DNA of 64,000 nucleotides, from assembly GCA_963805295.1 (NCBI GenBank), contig CAWDTW010000106.1, forward strand, positions 1 through 64,000. Reading direction: 5' to 3'. The position numbers were made by a program, and so were the translations under genes. Below the pieces are notes generated by a model. That model was not told the DNA's origin. It saw nothing but the letters and a program-made list of their open reading frames with translations, and ran no database searches. This stretch comes from Roseiarcus sp963805295. GTDB lineage: Bacteria > Pseudomonadota > Alphaproteobacteria > Rhizobiales > Beijerinckiaceae. Below, piece after piece: positions 38,460-47,595 of this stretch. How positions within the stretch are numbered: position 1 is the stretch's first letter; each line of letters opens with the position of its first letter.

Positions 38460-40342
38460 GTGTGCTGCGGAAACATGTGAGGAAAGGAGTAATGCCCCGA
38501 AATCATATGGAAGCTGATTGAAAGATGATGGTCGGCCCATCGGCATCGACTTTCAGGAGTAGGTGTCAAACCACCCCAAGCCGCTGCGGTTAAGAGTCGC
38601 GGTGGTGAGCGTTGGGGCTAAAGTGCGGGGAATACCTGTGCTGGTAGGTGTCAGAGAGACGAGCGCAAGCAAACCTTCCGCTGACGCGTCGTTAAGATCA
38701 AGGTGTCGTCGAAACCTGAGGCGAGTGGAACCTCTGGGAAAAGCCTGTCGGGAGCCCTGAATACTGGGCAGGCGGCGACCGGCGTAAAGGGGGCGTGAAT
38801 CTGACACAGGCTTTCAAACGGAACTGCAGGAACCAGTCGCTTCAATGCCAAGGGAGAAGTGCAAGTGGTTGAAGCCACGAGGCGAGCGTACCGATGTGGA
38901 GCACTGGGGCGGACCGATCCGTACGAGCGATGAAGACCCGGTAATGGGGTCGGAGCAAAGGGATCGGGTCAGGTGGTTGATTCAGCGTGCAACCGGAAAC
39001 GGGATGAAGCGATGGATGCAACAAAGATGAAGCCGTTCAATATTGACAAGAAGCTAGTGTATGACGGCTACAAAGCGGTCAAAGCCAATGCGGGTGCAGC
39101 CGGAGTTGATAAGCAGACGCTGGAGGACTTCCACAAGGATCTGATGAGCAATCTCTACAAGATCTGGAATCGGATGAGTTCTGGCTGCTACTTTCCACCA
39201 CCGGTACGCGCTGTCGCCATTCCCAAAAAGACGGGTGGACAGCGTATTTTAGGTGTGCCCACAGTGGCGGATCGTGTGGCTCAAATGGTGGTGAAGCAGA
39301 TCTTGGAAAGGACGCTGGAACCCCTCTTCATGGCGGATTCCTATGGTTATCGACCCAACAAGTCGGCGTTGGATGCTATAGAAACCACGAGCCGGCGATG
39401 CCGGCAGCATGACTGGGTGCTAGAGTTCGACATCCGTGGCCTGTTTGATAACATTGACCACACGTTGCTCATGCGCGCCGTTCGCAAACACGTAAAGTGC
39501 ACATGGGTCCTTCTGTACATCGAGAGGTGGCTGAAGGCGCCGATGGAACTTGAGGAGGGAGGGCTGGTTGAAAGAACCCGTGGAACTCCTCAAGGCGGTG
39601 TTGTCAGCCCAGTGCTGGCGAATCTGTTCATGCACTACGCGTTTGATGCTTGGATGGCGCGAGAGTATCCGGACCTTCCCTGGTGCCGGTATGCAGATGA
39701 TGGGCTGGTGCACTGCCGAACGGAAGCTGAAGCGCTTGCTATGAAAGCGGCGCTGGCAACCCGGCTGGCGGAATGCCAACTAGAAATCCATCCGGAAAAG
39801 ACCAAGATCGTCTACTGCAAGGACGGGCGACGCAAAGGCAATTATCCGAATACGAAGTTTGACTTCCTCGGATACTGCTTCAGGACAAGGGCAGCCATGA
39901 ATTGTAATCGTAAACTGTTTACGGGATATGGACCTCAAGCCAGCGCGTCATCCCTCAAAGCCATGCGGCAGAAAATCCGGGAGCTAAAGCTGCGCAGACG
40001 CACACACGTGCGGCTGGCGGATATCGCCAGAGATATCAACCCAATCCTACAGGGTTGGTTGAACTACTATGGCCGTTACTCCCCAGCAGCACTGCATTCG
40101 GTGTGGAGGTACGTCAACGCCACATTGATCGCGTGGGCAATGCGTAAGTACAAGCGCTATGCAGGACGTAAAATACAGGCTGGCCAAATGATTGGTTCCA
40201 TTGCCAACAAGCGGCGCAGACTGTTCGTACATTGGCATCAAAGCAGTATCGGCGCGTTTGCCTGATGGGAGCGGTGTAAGTCGAGAGACTCACGCACCGT
40301 TCTGCGAGAGGCCGAAGGTGCAATCCCTTCGGCCTACTCCCC
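38460..40342 (+). mobile_element. Group II intron
   Basis: 1883 bp. The 5' end GTGTGCTGCGG fits the GUGYG consensus. Domain V is the 34-mer at 40269-40302: a stem starting GAGCGGTG, a GAGA tetraloop and closing CACCGTTC, with the AGC catalytic triad. Domain VI follows (GGCCGAAGG / CCTTCGGCC with a likely bulged A before CTAC). The exact ends are fixed by restoring the transposase frame. The last bases (CTCCCC) do not fit the usual 3' AY, so one or two bases are uncertain. Confidence 0.88.
38973..40265 (+). CDS. ltrA: Group II intron reverse transcriptase/maturase
   Basis: 430 residues from a GTG start; ATG 39012 (MDATKMKPFNIDKKL) is the more usual family start. Reverse-transcriptase blocks: GGQRILGVPTVADRVAQMVV, EPLFMADSYGYRPNKSALDA, LEFDIRGLFDNIDH, RGTPQGGVVSPVLANLFM and the active site CRYADDGLVHC. 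Then the maturase (X) domain with ILQGWLNYYGRYSPAALHSV. There is no HNH endonuclease domain at the C-terminus, so mobility would not depend on one. Confidence 0.93.
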   Translation: MVDSACNRKRDEAMDATKMKPFNIDKKLVYDGYKAVKANAGAAGVDKQTLEDFHKDLMSNLYKIWNRMSSGCYFPPPVRAVAIPKKTGGQRILGVPTVADRVAQMVVKQILERTLEPLFMADSYGYRPNKSALDAIETTSRRCRQHDWVLEFDIRGLFDNIDHTLLMRAVRKHVKCTWVLLYIERWLKAPMELEEGGLVERTRGTPQGGVVSPVLANLFMHYAFDAWMAREYPDLPWCRYADDGLVHCRTEAEALAMKAALATRLAECQLEIHPEKTKIVYCKDGRRKGNYPNTKFDFLGYCFRTRAAMNCNRKLFTGYGPQASASSLKAMRQKIRELKLRRRTHVRLADIARDINPILQGWLNYYGRYSPAALHSVWRYVNATLIAWAMRKYKRYAGRKIQAGQMIGSIANKRRRLFVHWHQSSIGAFA

Positions 40343-41947
40343 TCGAAGTCCCTGGCGGATAGTGGCAAACCTGAATGATCAGACCGGTTTCGTCCGCGAG
40401 TTGTTGGAGGGCCAACTTCCAGAGCCGCAGCCGTGAACCATTGGAGCCGCCGCCGTCGGCCGTGATCATCAGGCGCCTCATCCCGGGATAGAGCTTCCAA
40501 CCCATCTGATCGAGCCAGCATCGGACGGCGTTGACGGCGAACTCCCCGGTGTCGTGGTCGATTCCGAGGCTGACATAGCCGAGGTTGGCGCCGATGTCGT
40601 AGACCCCGTAAGGGACGACCTTGCCCAACTCCTTGTCCTCGAAATCGTGAGCGTTGACCTCGATCGGTTCGCCCTGCGGCCCATAGTCGCTACCGCCGTT
40701 CTTGAATTCGCCCAGCAATTCCTTCTTCTTCGCGTCGATCGATATCACGGGTTCGCCGGCCGCCTGAAACGCCTCGACCTTCGCGTTGATATATTCGAAC
40801 TGGGCGTCGCGATCAGGATGTTTGCCGGCTTCCTTGGTCTTGCGGTTGGAATGGCGACAATATTTCAGTTCCTCCAGCAGCTTGGGAATGGTCGAGGAAC
40901 TCACTTTGTGACCCATGGCGCGAAGCGCCGTCGCCAGCTTGTCGTGGCTCTTGGAGACCCATCGCAACGGCCGCATCGGGTCGCCCATCGTCGCCGGCTC
41001 GAGCAATCGTTGCAAGTCCTCCAACAGCGTCGGGTCCTTGACCGTCAACCGAGGAGTGCCCCCGCCCTTGCGCCGCACCTCTCCCGTCAAGGAGCCGGGG
41101 TTCCGCAAGTCCTTCAGACCGCGCCCAATCGTGCTCCGGGCGACCTTCGTCGCGCGCGCGACCGCCGCAATCCCGCCGTAGCCCGCCGCCTTCGCCTCCG
41201 CCGCCGCGCTCAACCGCCGGCGTCGCTCGTCCAGCGAAGGCCGAAGCGCGTCAAACCGGACGCGCAGGGATGATTCGTCTATCATCATCACGATATAGAC
41301 GCTCGCCTCGCACTCGGGAATCCGCTAAACAGCCGATGCCAGTAAAATCGCAAATTCCGAATCGGCTATTTTTGGGCGTCGCCTAAGTCGCGTCTTTGCT
41401 CCGATCCTGGCGAAAAACGGCGGGGCGCCGTCGTCAATGTGCTCTCTGTGCTGAGTTGGATAGCGGTTCCCAACGCTGGAACGTACAGCGCCTCGAAGGC
41501 CGCAGCGTGGGCGTTAACGAATTGGCTGCGGACGGCCTTACGCGAGCAAGGGACGCAGGTGCTGGGTTTGCACGCGGGGCCGATCGACACCGACATGGCG
41601 CGTGAGCTCACCCTTCCAAAGGTCACGCCCGCCGACGTCGTTCGGCAGGCGCTAAGCGCAATCGAAGCTGGCCGGGAGGAGGTGCTCGCTGACGACATGA
41701 ACTCGACAGGTGAAGGCCGGACTGTCGAACGAGGCGGGCATTTACCTCAACTTCAATCCTGAGCGCAGCCTTTCGGCGGTGAGCTAGGCGAAGCGGAAAA
41801 CGACACGGAAGTCCGCACGCCATTTCATAGCCTCACGTACAAAAGGTCGCGGTCCCGCCGGGTCGAGGACGCCGGCGAAGACCTCAGAGTGAAAGCGCTG
41901 TGAACGCGCGCAGGCCTGACGCAAGATCAACGCGAAACTCAAGGATC

Positions 41948-42703
41948 ATGAAGATGGGCAAACTGGACGGAAAGATCGCTCTCGTCACCGGCGGCAGCAG
42001 CGGCATCGGCCTCGCTACGGCCAGAAGGTTCGCCAGCGAAGGCGCCTATGTTTTCGTCACCGGCCGGCGCAACCGGGAGCTTGCCGCCGCCGTCGAGGCG
42101 ATCGGAGGAAACGTCGACGGCGTTCAAGGCGACGTTTCCAAACTCGACGACCTCGATCGCCTGTTTGCGCGGATCAAGCAGGAGAAGGGCAAGCTCGACA
42201 TCGTGTTCGCCAACGCCGGCGCGGCCCGACACGCGCCCCTCGGTCAGATCACCGAGGAGCTCTACGAGGCTATTTTCGACATCAACGTGAAGGGCGTCCT
42301 GTTTACGGTGCAGAAGGCGCTTCCCCTCTTGCCGGATGGATCGTCCATCATCCTCAATGCATCGATCGTCGGCAGCAAGGGGCTCGCGTCGAACAGCGTC
42401 TACAGCGCCACGAAGGCCGCGGTGCGCTCGTTTGCCCGAACCTGGACGACGGACCTCAAGGACCGCCGCATCCGCGTGAACGCGATCAGCCCCGGCTCCA
42501 TCGATACGCCGGGCTTGAGCGAGCTCATGGCCTCCTCGCCGGTCGGAGAGCAGCGCCTCAAGATGATTTCCAGCCTCGTTCCGCTCGGCCGGCTCGGCGA
42601 TCCCGACGAGATCGCCAAAGCCGTGGTCTTTCTCGCCTCCGACGACAGCAGCTACGTCACAGGCGCCGAGCTGTTCGTCGACGGCGGGTTCGCCCAGGTC
42701 TAG
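41948..42703 (+). CDS. SDR-family oxidoreductase
   Basis: About 251 residues. TGGSSGIGLATARRFASEGA binds the nucleotide, FANAGAARHAPLG replaces the usual NNAG by ANAG, the catalytic YxxxK is YSATKAAV with Ser in NASIVGSKG, and the end is DDSSYVTGAELFVDGGFAQV. AAGGA precedes ATG 41948; ATG 41954 is equally possible. Likely glucose-1-dehydrogenase-like but the substrate is unknown. Fourth SDR trace in the 33-43 kb region plus one at 6.4 kb. Confidence 0.88.
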   Translation: MKMGKLDGKIALVTGGSSGIGLATARRFASEGAYVFVTGRRNRELAAAVEAIGGNVDGVQGDVSKLDDLDRLFARIKQEKGKLDIVFANAGAARHAPLGQITEELYEAIFDINVKGVLFTVQKALPLLPDGSSIILNASIVGSKGLASNSVYSATKAAVRSFARTWTTDLKDRRIRVNAISPGSIDTPGLSELMASSPVGEQRLKMISSLVPLGRLGDPDEIAKAVVFLASDDSSYVTGAELFVDGGFAQV

Positions 42704-42943
42704 CAGCCTGTCGGACTTAAACGTGAAGCCATTGATTTCATTGGAGTTCATGTTTCTGCCGAGAAAAATAAAACTCAATGATATCAATATGTTATCGGTC
42801 AAGCGGACTTCGAGTCCGACACGCTGCTGGGAACTGACACTCGGAAGCCCCGCTCCAGCCCCCATTGTGCGTCAGAATTCGGTTTGGTTCATCGCGAACG
42901 CTCTGCGTGCTCCGCCGACGCGTGGCTCGTCGTGGAGGGAAAC

Positions 42944-44341
42944 ATGCCTCAGTCCGAACACTTCGACGTCGTCGTCCTCGGCAGCGGCCAGGGCGGAAAG
43001 CTGCTCGCGTGGAACCTCGCCAAGTCTGGCAAGAGGATCGCCGTCGTCGAGCGCCGCTGGGTCGGCGGATCGTGCCCAGCGGTCGCCTGCATGCCGTCCA
43101 AGAACGAGCTGTGGAGCGCGCGCGTCGCCCATTTCGTCCGGAACGCCGCTGAGTTCGGCACGCTGACGGGCCCTGCCAGGACCGACATGCGCAAGGTCCG
43201 CAGCCGCAAGCAGGACATGGTCGAGCACGAGATCGCAATTCACCTCGAGGCCTACAAGGAGAGCGGCGCGGAACTCATCATGGGGAGCGGACGCTTCATC
43301 GGCCCGAAGACCATCGAGGTCGCGCTGAACGACGGCGGCGTCCGCGCGCTTGCCGGCGCCGAAGTCGTCCTCAACCTCGGCTCGCACGCCGCCGTGCCGG
43401 ACATTCCCGGCCTCGAGGTGGCCCGCCCGCTCACCCACATCGAGGCGCTCGAGCTCGATTACTTGCCGTCGCATCTCATTGTGCTCGGCGGCGGCTACGT
43501 CGGAATCGAGACGGCCCAGACGTTCCGCCGTTTAGGCAGCGGGGTGACGATCATCGAGCCTGGCCACCAGCCCATGGGACGTGAAGACCGCGACGTCGCA
43601 CAAGAGATCCAGGCCATTTTGACTGGCGAAGGCGTCGAGGTCGTACTGAACGCCGACCCCGCGAGCGTTCATGGCCTTTCCGGCGACGTGGTGGCCGTCA
43701 CAGTCCGGACAGCGGAAGGAGAGCGGACGATCGAGGGCAGCGACCTCATGGTGGCGGTCGGCCGCGTCCCGAACACCGCGGATATCGGTCTCGACAAGAC
43801 CGGCGTGGAATTGGATCGGCGCGGCTTCGTCCGCGTCAACGAGCGTCTCGAGACGACCGTTCCGGGGATCTGGGCGATCGGCGAGTGCGCCGGCAGCCCC
43901 CAGTTCACCCATATATCGGTCGACGACTTCAGGATCGTTTTGGACAATATGGCCGGCGGCAATCGCAGGACCGACGACCGGCAGGTTCCGTATGTCATGT
44001 TCACCGATCCGCCGTTGGCGCGCGTCGGCCTTTCGGAAGGCGAAGCGCAGCGTCAAGGCATCCCGGTGCGGGTCGGGCGGCTGCCGATGAGCCAGGTCCT
44101 GCGCACCGAGGCGACCAGCGAGAAACAGGGCTTCATGAAGGCGGTCGTCAGCGGGAGCGACGATCGCATCCTGGGCTTCACCATGATCGGCTCCGAGGCC
44201 GGCGAGGTCCTGGCGGTCATCCAGACCGCGATGCTGGCGGGGCTTCCTTATACGAAGCTTCGCGACGCCGTCTTCTCGCACCTGACCATGGCCGAAGGCC
44301 TCGGCCCGCTCTTCGCAAGCATCCCGGCCCGATCAGCCTGA
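42944..44341 (+). CDS. Pyridine nucleotide-disulfide oxidoreductase (class I)
   Basis: 465 residues. FAD motif VVVLGSGQGGKLLAWNL, redox pair C44/C49 in GGSCPAVACMPSKN, NAD(P) motif LIVLGGGYVGIETAQTF, second FAD motif TTVPGIWAIGECAG, and a dimerisation domain (MFTDPPLARVGLSEGEAQRQ). It resembles the mercuric reductase / dihydrolipoamide dehydrogenase group, but there is no N-terminal HMA domain or C-terminal Cys pair, so mercury reduction is not supported. GGAGGGA precedes the ATG. Substrate unknown. Confidence 0.88.
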   Translation: MPQSEHFDVVVLGSGQGGKLLAWNLAKSGKRIAVVERRWVGGSCPAVACMPSKNELWSARVAHFVRNAAEFGTLTGPARTDMRKVRSRKQDMVEHEIAIHLEAYKESGAELIMGSGRFIGPKTIEVALNDGGVRALAGAEVVLNLGSHAAVPDIPGLEVARPLTHIEALELDYLPSHLIVLGGGYVGIETAQTFRRLGSGVTIIEPGHQPMGREDRDVAQEIQAILTGEGVEVVLNADPASVHGLSGDVVAVTVRTAEGERTIEGSDLMVAVGRVPNTADIGLDKTGVELDRRGFVRVNERLETTVPGIWAIGECAGSPQFTHISVDDFRIVLDNMAGGNRRTDDRQVPYVMFTDPPLARVGLSEGEAQRQGIPVRVGRLPMSQVLRTEATSEKQGFMKAVVSGSDDRILGFTMIGSEAGEVLAVIQTAMLAGLPYTKLRDAVFSHLTMAEGLGPLFASIPARSA

Positions 44342-44370
44342 TATCCAAAATCAGGAACTGGACGGCGCCG

Positions 44371-45099
44371 TCATTCATATCGGACCTCGTGGCCGCCGCG
44401 GCGGGCGAGCTCTTGCGCCTGATAATTCTCGCCGATCGAAAAGGCGCAGATGCGCGACAGGTGCGAGTAGGGCAGGCCGGTCTCTTTCGCCCAGGCGTTG
44501 AATTGCTCCTGAACGAGCCTCAAGTCGCGCTTCGACTTGACCTCCTCGCCGACGTCGAGGCCGGCATCGCACAGGCAGGCGACGACGTCCTTCGAGGTGA
44601 CGAACCCGTCCCAGCCGAGAAACCGGAGCAGCATCTGGCCGGTGTTTCCGCCGAGCCGGTCGCCTCGCTTCGCAAGGAGCTCGAGCATCCCGACCTCGTC
44701 GGAGGACGGCCATTTGGCGAGGAAGGCGCCGAAGCTTCCGTGCTCCTTCGCCACGTCCCGGACGAAACCGGCGTTGGCTCTCACCGACAGGATTTTTGCG
44801 CCGTTGCGCACGATGCGCTTATCCTTGGTCAGCCCGTCCCAGAACTCGTCCGGCTCGAATGCGAGGCGGGCGGGCTCGAACCCGAGGAAAGCCTCCTCGA
44901 AGCCCGGCCACTTCGCCTCGATGACCCTCCAGGCGAAGCCCGCCGAAAACACCCGCTTCGCCATTTCCGCAAGCACGTGGTCGTCCCTGAGCGCGGCGAG
45001 CGCCTCGGGGTCCGGCTTCGGCGACAGGAGGCGTTCGAGCGCGGCGCCGCCGCCCTTGCGCCGTTCGGCGCGGGCGCGAATGGTTTGGAATGACAACAC
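44371..45099 (-). CDS. tag: DNA-3-methyladenine glycosylase I family protein
   Basis: 242 residues. LSFQTIRARAERRKGG at the start, VFSAGFAWRVIEAKWPGFEE and RNGAKILSVRANAGFV in the middle match the Tag fold, which excises 3-methyladenine. The late Cys/His zinc site of E. coli Tag is not clearly present, as in the shorter alphaproteobacterial branch. The GTG start at 45099 has GGAGCCGAAGC upstream. Convergent with the flavoprotein gene. Confidence 0.82.
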   Translation of the reverse strand: MLSFQTIRARAERRKGGGAALERLLSPKPDPEALAALRDDHVLAEMAKRVFSAGFAWRVIEAKWPGFEEAFLGFEPARLAFEPDEFWDGLTKDKRIVRNGAKILSVRANAGFVRDVAKEHGSFGAFLAKWPSSDEVGMLELLAKRGDRLGGNTGQMLLRFLGWDGFVTSKDVVACLCDAGLDVGEEVKSKRDLRLVQEQFNAWAKETGLPYSHLSRICAFSIGENYQAQELARRGGHEVRYE

Positions 45100-45350
45100 G
45101 CTTCGGCTCCCTTTTTTTGCTTTCGGAACCCACGGGCAAGACGCCCCGCCGAGTCCTGGTCGTGTGCGCTGATTAAATTCCGCGGAATCCGCGGCGGCGC
45201 AAGCGCGTTCGCGGGCAATCCGCTGGCGTTTCTCCTACGCCATCCCGGCCGGCGGAACCGCCATGGGTGACCCGGTCGCGATGGACGGCTCGAGCTTTGG
45301 TAAATGTTGCCAAAATTGCTACCCTTCGCTGGAAACAGGAGATTTGGCCG

Positions 45351-45623
45351 ATGCCGACCCGCAATATCAGCCTGACGCCCGAGCAGGACGCCTTCATCGA
45401 CGAAGTTCTGAAGGCGGGAGAATACCGCAACGCCAGCGAGGCGATGCGCGACGCGATCCGCGCGCTGCAACTGCGCCGCGCCGAGGAAGCGCTCAAGCTC
45501 GACAAGCTGCGCCTTTCGATCAAAGCCGGCGTCGCGGCCCTCGACCGCGGCGAGTACGCGGAGGTCGAGGACGAGGACCTCGACGCCTATCTCGACAACC
45601 TCGCCGCGCCGATGCGGCCTTGA
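45351..45623 (+). CDS. parD: ParD/CopG-type antitoxin
   Basis: 90 residues. Ribbon-helix-helix start PTRNISLTPEQDAFIDEVLK, then GEYRNASEAMRDAIRALQLR, typical of ParD. AGGAGA is 9 bases before the ATG. It precedes parE by 6 bases, so the pair is one operon. ParD neutralises ParE and represses the promoter; the acidic C-terminus (EVEDEDLDAYLDNL) is the likely toxin-binding part. Confidence 0.88.
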   Translation: MPTRNISLTPEQDAFIDEVLKAGEYRNASEAMRDAIRALQLRRAEEALKLDKLRLSIKAGVAALDRGEYAEVEDEDLDAYLDNLAAPMRP

Positions 45624-45629
45624 TCCCAC

Positions 45630-45992
45630 ATGGCGCGATATCGGCTATCCGAGCCGGCGAAGGCCGACGTCGCCGCGATCCTGAGGAGGAGCGGAGAGCT
45701 TCACGGGCAAGAGGCCCGCATCCGCTATCGCGCGCTCCTGACAGCCGCGATGCGCCGCGTCGCGGCCGACCCGGAAGGAGTTTCGACTGCCGATTGCGCC
45801 GAGCTCGTTCCCGGCATTCGCAGCTTCCACATACGCCACAGCCGCGACGACAGCCGCGAGGCGCCCATCGCGAATCCCGCGCATCTCATCTTTTATCGCG
45901 TCGTTCGGCCGGGCGTCGTGGAAATCGTCCGCATCCTGCACCGCAGCATGGAGCCCAGCCGGCATGTCGGCCCAAGAAATGGGCCAGGATAG
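45630..45992 (+). CDS. parE: ParE/RelE-type toxin
   Basis: 120 residues. YRLSEPAKADVAAILRRSGE at the start and HLIFYRVVRPGVVEIVRILH near the end match the RelE/ParE fold; ParE members poison gyrase. The start ATG is 6 bases after the parD stop. The C-terminus (RSMEPSRHVG) agrees with the family. Confidence 0.87.
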   Translation: MARYRLSEPAKADVAAILRRSGELHGQEARIRYRALLTAAMRRVAADPEGVSTADCAELVPGIRSFHIRHSRDDSREAPIANPAHLIFYRVVRPGVVEIVRILHRSMEPSRHVGPRNGPG

Positions 45993-46128
45993 AGCGTCGC
46001 CGTCATGCACCCGAGGAGAGCCGCGGGTGGGAATTCCGCTCGGAGGGTTCTGTATGGGGGCGCTCGCAATGAGCAAAGAAACGCCCCGGGAAAATGCGCC
46101 GGAGCGATAGGATCAAAGTGGACTCGCT

Positions 46129-46299
46129 CTACTCCGCCGCCTCGGCGAGCTCGGGGTAGTCGCTATAGCCCTCCTCGCCTGCGAGTAGAATGGCCGAATT
46201 CCAGCGGTTGAGCGGGGCGTTGAGCGCGATCCGGCGGGGCAGGTCGGGATTGGCGATGAAGAGCTTGCCGAAGCGACGGCGTCGGCTTCGCCGGCGGGC
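46129..46299 (-). pseudogene. Old-yellow-enzyme (NemA-like) 3' fragment, copy 1
   Basis: The minus strand encodes KLFIANPDLPRRIALNAPLN, then RWNSAILLAGEEGYSDYPEL and stop TAG at 46129, the C-terminus of alkene reductases of the NemA/OYE type. One A is missing compared with copies 2 and 3. The rest of the gene is absent: homology stops at 46299. Confidence 0.75.
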
Positions 46300-46332
46300 A
46301 TCAAGCACTGCCGCTTCCCCATGAGAGGCCGC

Positions 46333-46404
46333 ATGTGCAACCTCTACAGCGCGAACTACGATCGCGCCACGGTTGCAGGATTGCAACAGCAATGGGAATT
46401 GTGA
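46333..46404 (+). pseudogene. SRAP (YedK/HMCES-like) peptidase, N-terminal fragment
   Basis: MCNLYSANYDRATVAGLQQQ begins with the Met-Cys-Asn start in which Cys2 becomes the catalytic residue that cross-links abasic DNA. It stops after 23 codons. Only the N-terminus is present, directly after OYE fragment 1. Confidence 0.5.
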
Positions 46405-46459
46405 GTGACGCTCGACCGGCGCCATTGACTTCGTTCTCATGCCGTAGCTAGATCGGCGT

Positions 46460-46525
46460 CGCTAGCGAGCAGCTAGATAATCCTCGCTAGCGAGCAGCTA
46501 GATAATCCTCGCTAGCGGGCGCTAG
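46460..46525 (+). repeat. 25-bp tandem repeat, 2.6 copies
   Basis: CGCTAGCGAGCAGCTAGATA followed by ATCCT, repeated at 46460 and 46485, with a partial third copy from 46510. Each unit carries GCTAGC and AGCTAGA, so it is rich in CTAG. Could be a protein-binding array. Confidence 0.65.
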
Positions 46526-46624
46526 ACGAAAGCGAGGTATAGAGCGCGCTGGAACCTCGGCTCCCACAGACACGGGGTTTATTACGAGCCTATAGAGAGA
46601 AAACGTTTCTTTGTAGCGACCCTC

Positions 46625-46659
46625 AAGGACGAGGAGAACACTTTCTCCCCGTCCTTTTT
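46625..46659 (+). terminator. Strong rho-independent terminator without an obvious gene
   Basis: AAGGACGAGGAGAA, loop CACT, TTCTCCCCGTCCTT, then TTTG: 13 of 14 stem positions pair. No coding gene ends just upstream on this strand, so it may end a small RNA starting after the 25-bp repeats (about 46530-46660). Confidence 0.7.
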
Positions 46660-46956
46660 GTCTGAGGCAAATGTTACGCTCATGCCGCCGGCTTCCTGAC
46701 GACCGACGCGAGCGAGGTTTCCAATCTAAAACGGAGCGGCAGTGGCGTCCAGTGACCTAACGCTGCGCTCGAGACTGATTGCAGAGCGCTACTTTCGACC
46801 GAGCGCGGCTAGGGCGACGGCCCGAAAATCGAAGGGCCGCATCTGCTTTGGCTGCCGCGTCTTTCCAGGGGTGCGGAACGGGCGCCCATGCCCACGGCGA
46901 AAAAAGCCGCAATTCCGAGCGACTGCTTGTTCCAGCGCGTTCAAGGCGCGCAACCC

Positions 46957-47280
46957 ATGAATTGTTCGATTCTCGCGGTCGCCGCCGCGCTGGCGGCAAG
47001 CCCGGCGCTCGCCGCGCAGGACTATCCTCCCGGCTTGTTCGAGAATTCGCCCGTCGTTCCCACTGGACCGCCAGACGCGACCGTTCCCTCTGGACCGCCA
47101 GACGATGCCGTTCCTTTTGGACCGCCGAACGCAGTCGGCCCTGTGGACGACTATTGCGCTGGCGTCGCCTCCCGGACCTTTCGCAGTCTGGCGGAAGTCA
47201 GGCAGGCGCACGCCCAGTGCGATCACATTCACAAACCCGCTCCGCTGCCGCCGCCCGCCGGGGACCAGCCTGCCGAGTGA
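46957..47280 (+). CDS. Small secreted proline-rich protein
   Basis: 107 residues. Signal peptide MNCSILAVAAALAASPALAA, then a repeat-like stretch of GPPDATVP / GPPDDAVP / GPPNAVGP, a central CAGVASRTFRSLAEVRQAH with a second Cys (QCDH), and a Pro-rich end. No known domain recognised. ATG 46888 in the same frame would remove the signal peptide from the terminus, so 46957 is preferred. Confidence 0.6.
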   Translation: MNCSILAVAAALAASPALAAQDYPPGLFENSPVVPTGPPDATVPSGPPDDAVPFGPPNAVGPVDDYCAGVASRTFRSLAEVRQAHAQCDHIHKPAPLPPPAGDQPAE

Positions 47281-47342
47281 ATGGCAGGGGGAGGCGCCAT
47301 CGAGCTAACCGCTCTTCAGTTGCGCCACCGCGTCGGAGCAAC

Positions 47343-47533
47343 GACTCCGCCGCCTCGGCGAGGTCGGGGTCGTCGGTGTAGCCTTCCGGCCCTCGCGAGT
47401 AGAAGGTCGCGGAATTCCAGCGGTTGAGCGGGGCGTTCAGCGCGATGCGGCGCGGCAGGTCGGGATTGGCGATGAAGAGCTTGCCGAAAGCGACGGCGTC
47501 GGCTTCGCCGGCGGCGAGAACGGGATTGCGGTC
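47343..47533 (-). pseudogene. Old-yellow-enzyme 3' fragment, copy 2
   Basis: Same segment as copies 1 and 3 (GEADAVAFGKLFIANPDLPR, RWNSATFYS), but the terminal TAG has become TCG. It extends slightly further 5' (NPVLAAGEADA) than copy 1. It lies between the small secreted protein gene and the RES toxin gene. Confidence 0.7.
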
Positions 47534-47595
47534 ACAGTTTATTCAGTCCCCTTGGGCGGTGGCGTTTTCTACAGGTCAATTCAATACGCTGCTTT

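Larger units (their letters stand above)
38188..41291 (-). pseudogene. ISAzo13-like transposase split by a group II intron
   Basis: The 5' part (41291-40343) has AGYGGIAAVARATKVARSTI, VISIDAKKKELLGEFKNGG, and LMITADGGGSNGSRLRLWK, then CHYPPGTS. The 3' part (38459-38188) continues WNKIEHRMFCHITQNWRATP to SISPRFHEMKQ. Joining the parts gives PPGTSKWNKIEHR with the codon AAG restored across the junction. The acidic residues in SIDAKKKE, TADGGG and NKIEHR are the likely DDE triad. Because the intron lies antisense to this gene it cannot be spliced from its mRNA, so the transposase is inactive. Confidence 0.88.
38173..41383 (-). mobile_element. ISAzo13-like insertion sequence carrying a group II intron
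   Basis: Ends GGCGATGCCCAAAAA (38173-38187) and GGCGACGCCCAAAAA (complement of 41369-41383) are inverted repeats with one mismatch. TAA is duplicated at 38170-38172 and 41384-41386. Total 3211 bp; without the intron it would be 1328 bp, a normal IS size. The transposase is on the minus strand. Confidence 0.88.
37845..41787 (+). pseudogene. SDR oxidoreductase split by an IS element
   Basis: 5' part 37845-38172: MKIRNSVASITGANRGLGLT, LLINNAGISLW, METNYFGPLAL. 3' part 41387-41787: SRVFAPILAKNGG, then VVNVLSVLSWIAVPNAGTYS, ASKAAAWALTNWLRTALREQ and a C-terminus LSNEAGIYLNFNPERSLSAV. Removing 38173-41383 and one TAA joins GPLAL to SRVFAP in frame. The catalytic SxnYxxxK lies in the 3' part. Two more single-base frame changes (near 41426 and 41703) are probably sequence errors. 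It followed emrB by 29 bases and may have been in that operon. Confidence 0.85.

Noticed and set aside
42944..44341. Mercuric reductase (merA)
   Set aside because: The C-x4-C site fits the family, but the HMA domain, the C-terminal Cys pair and any mer genes are absent.
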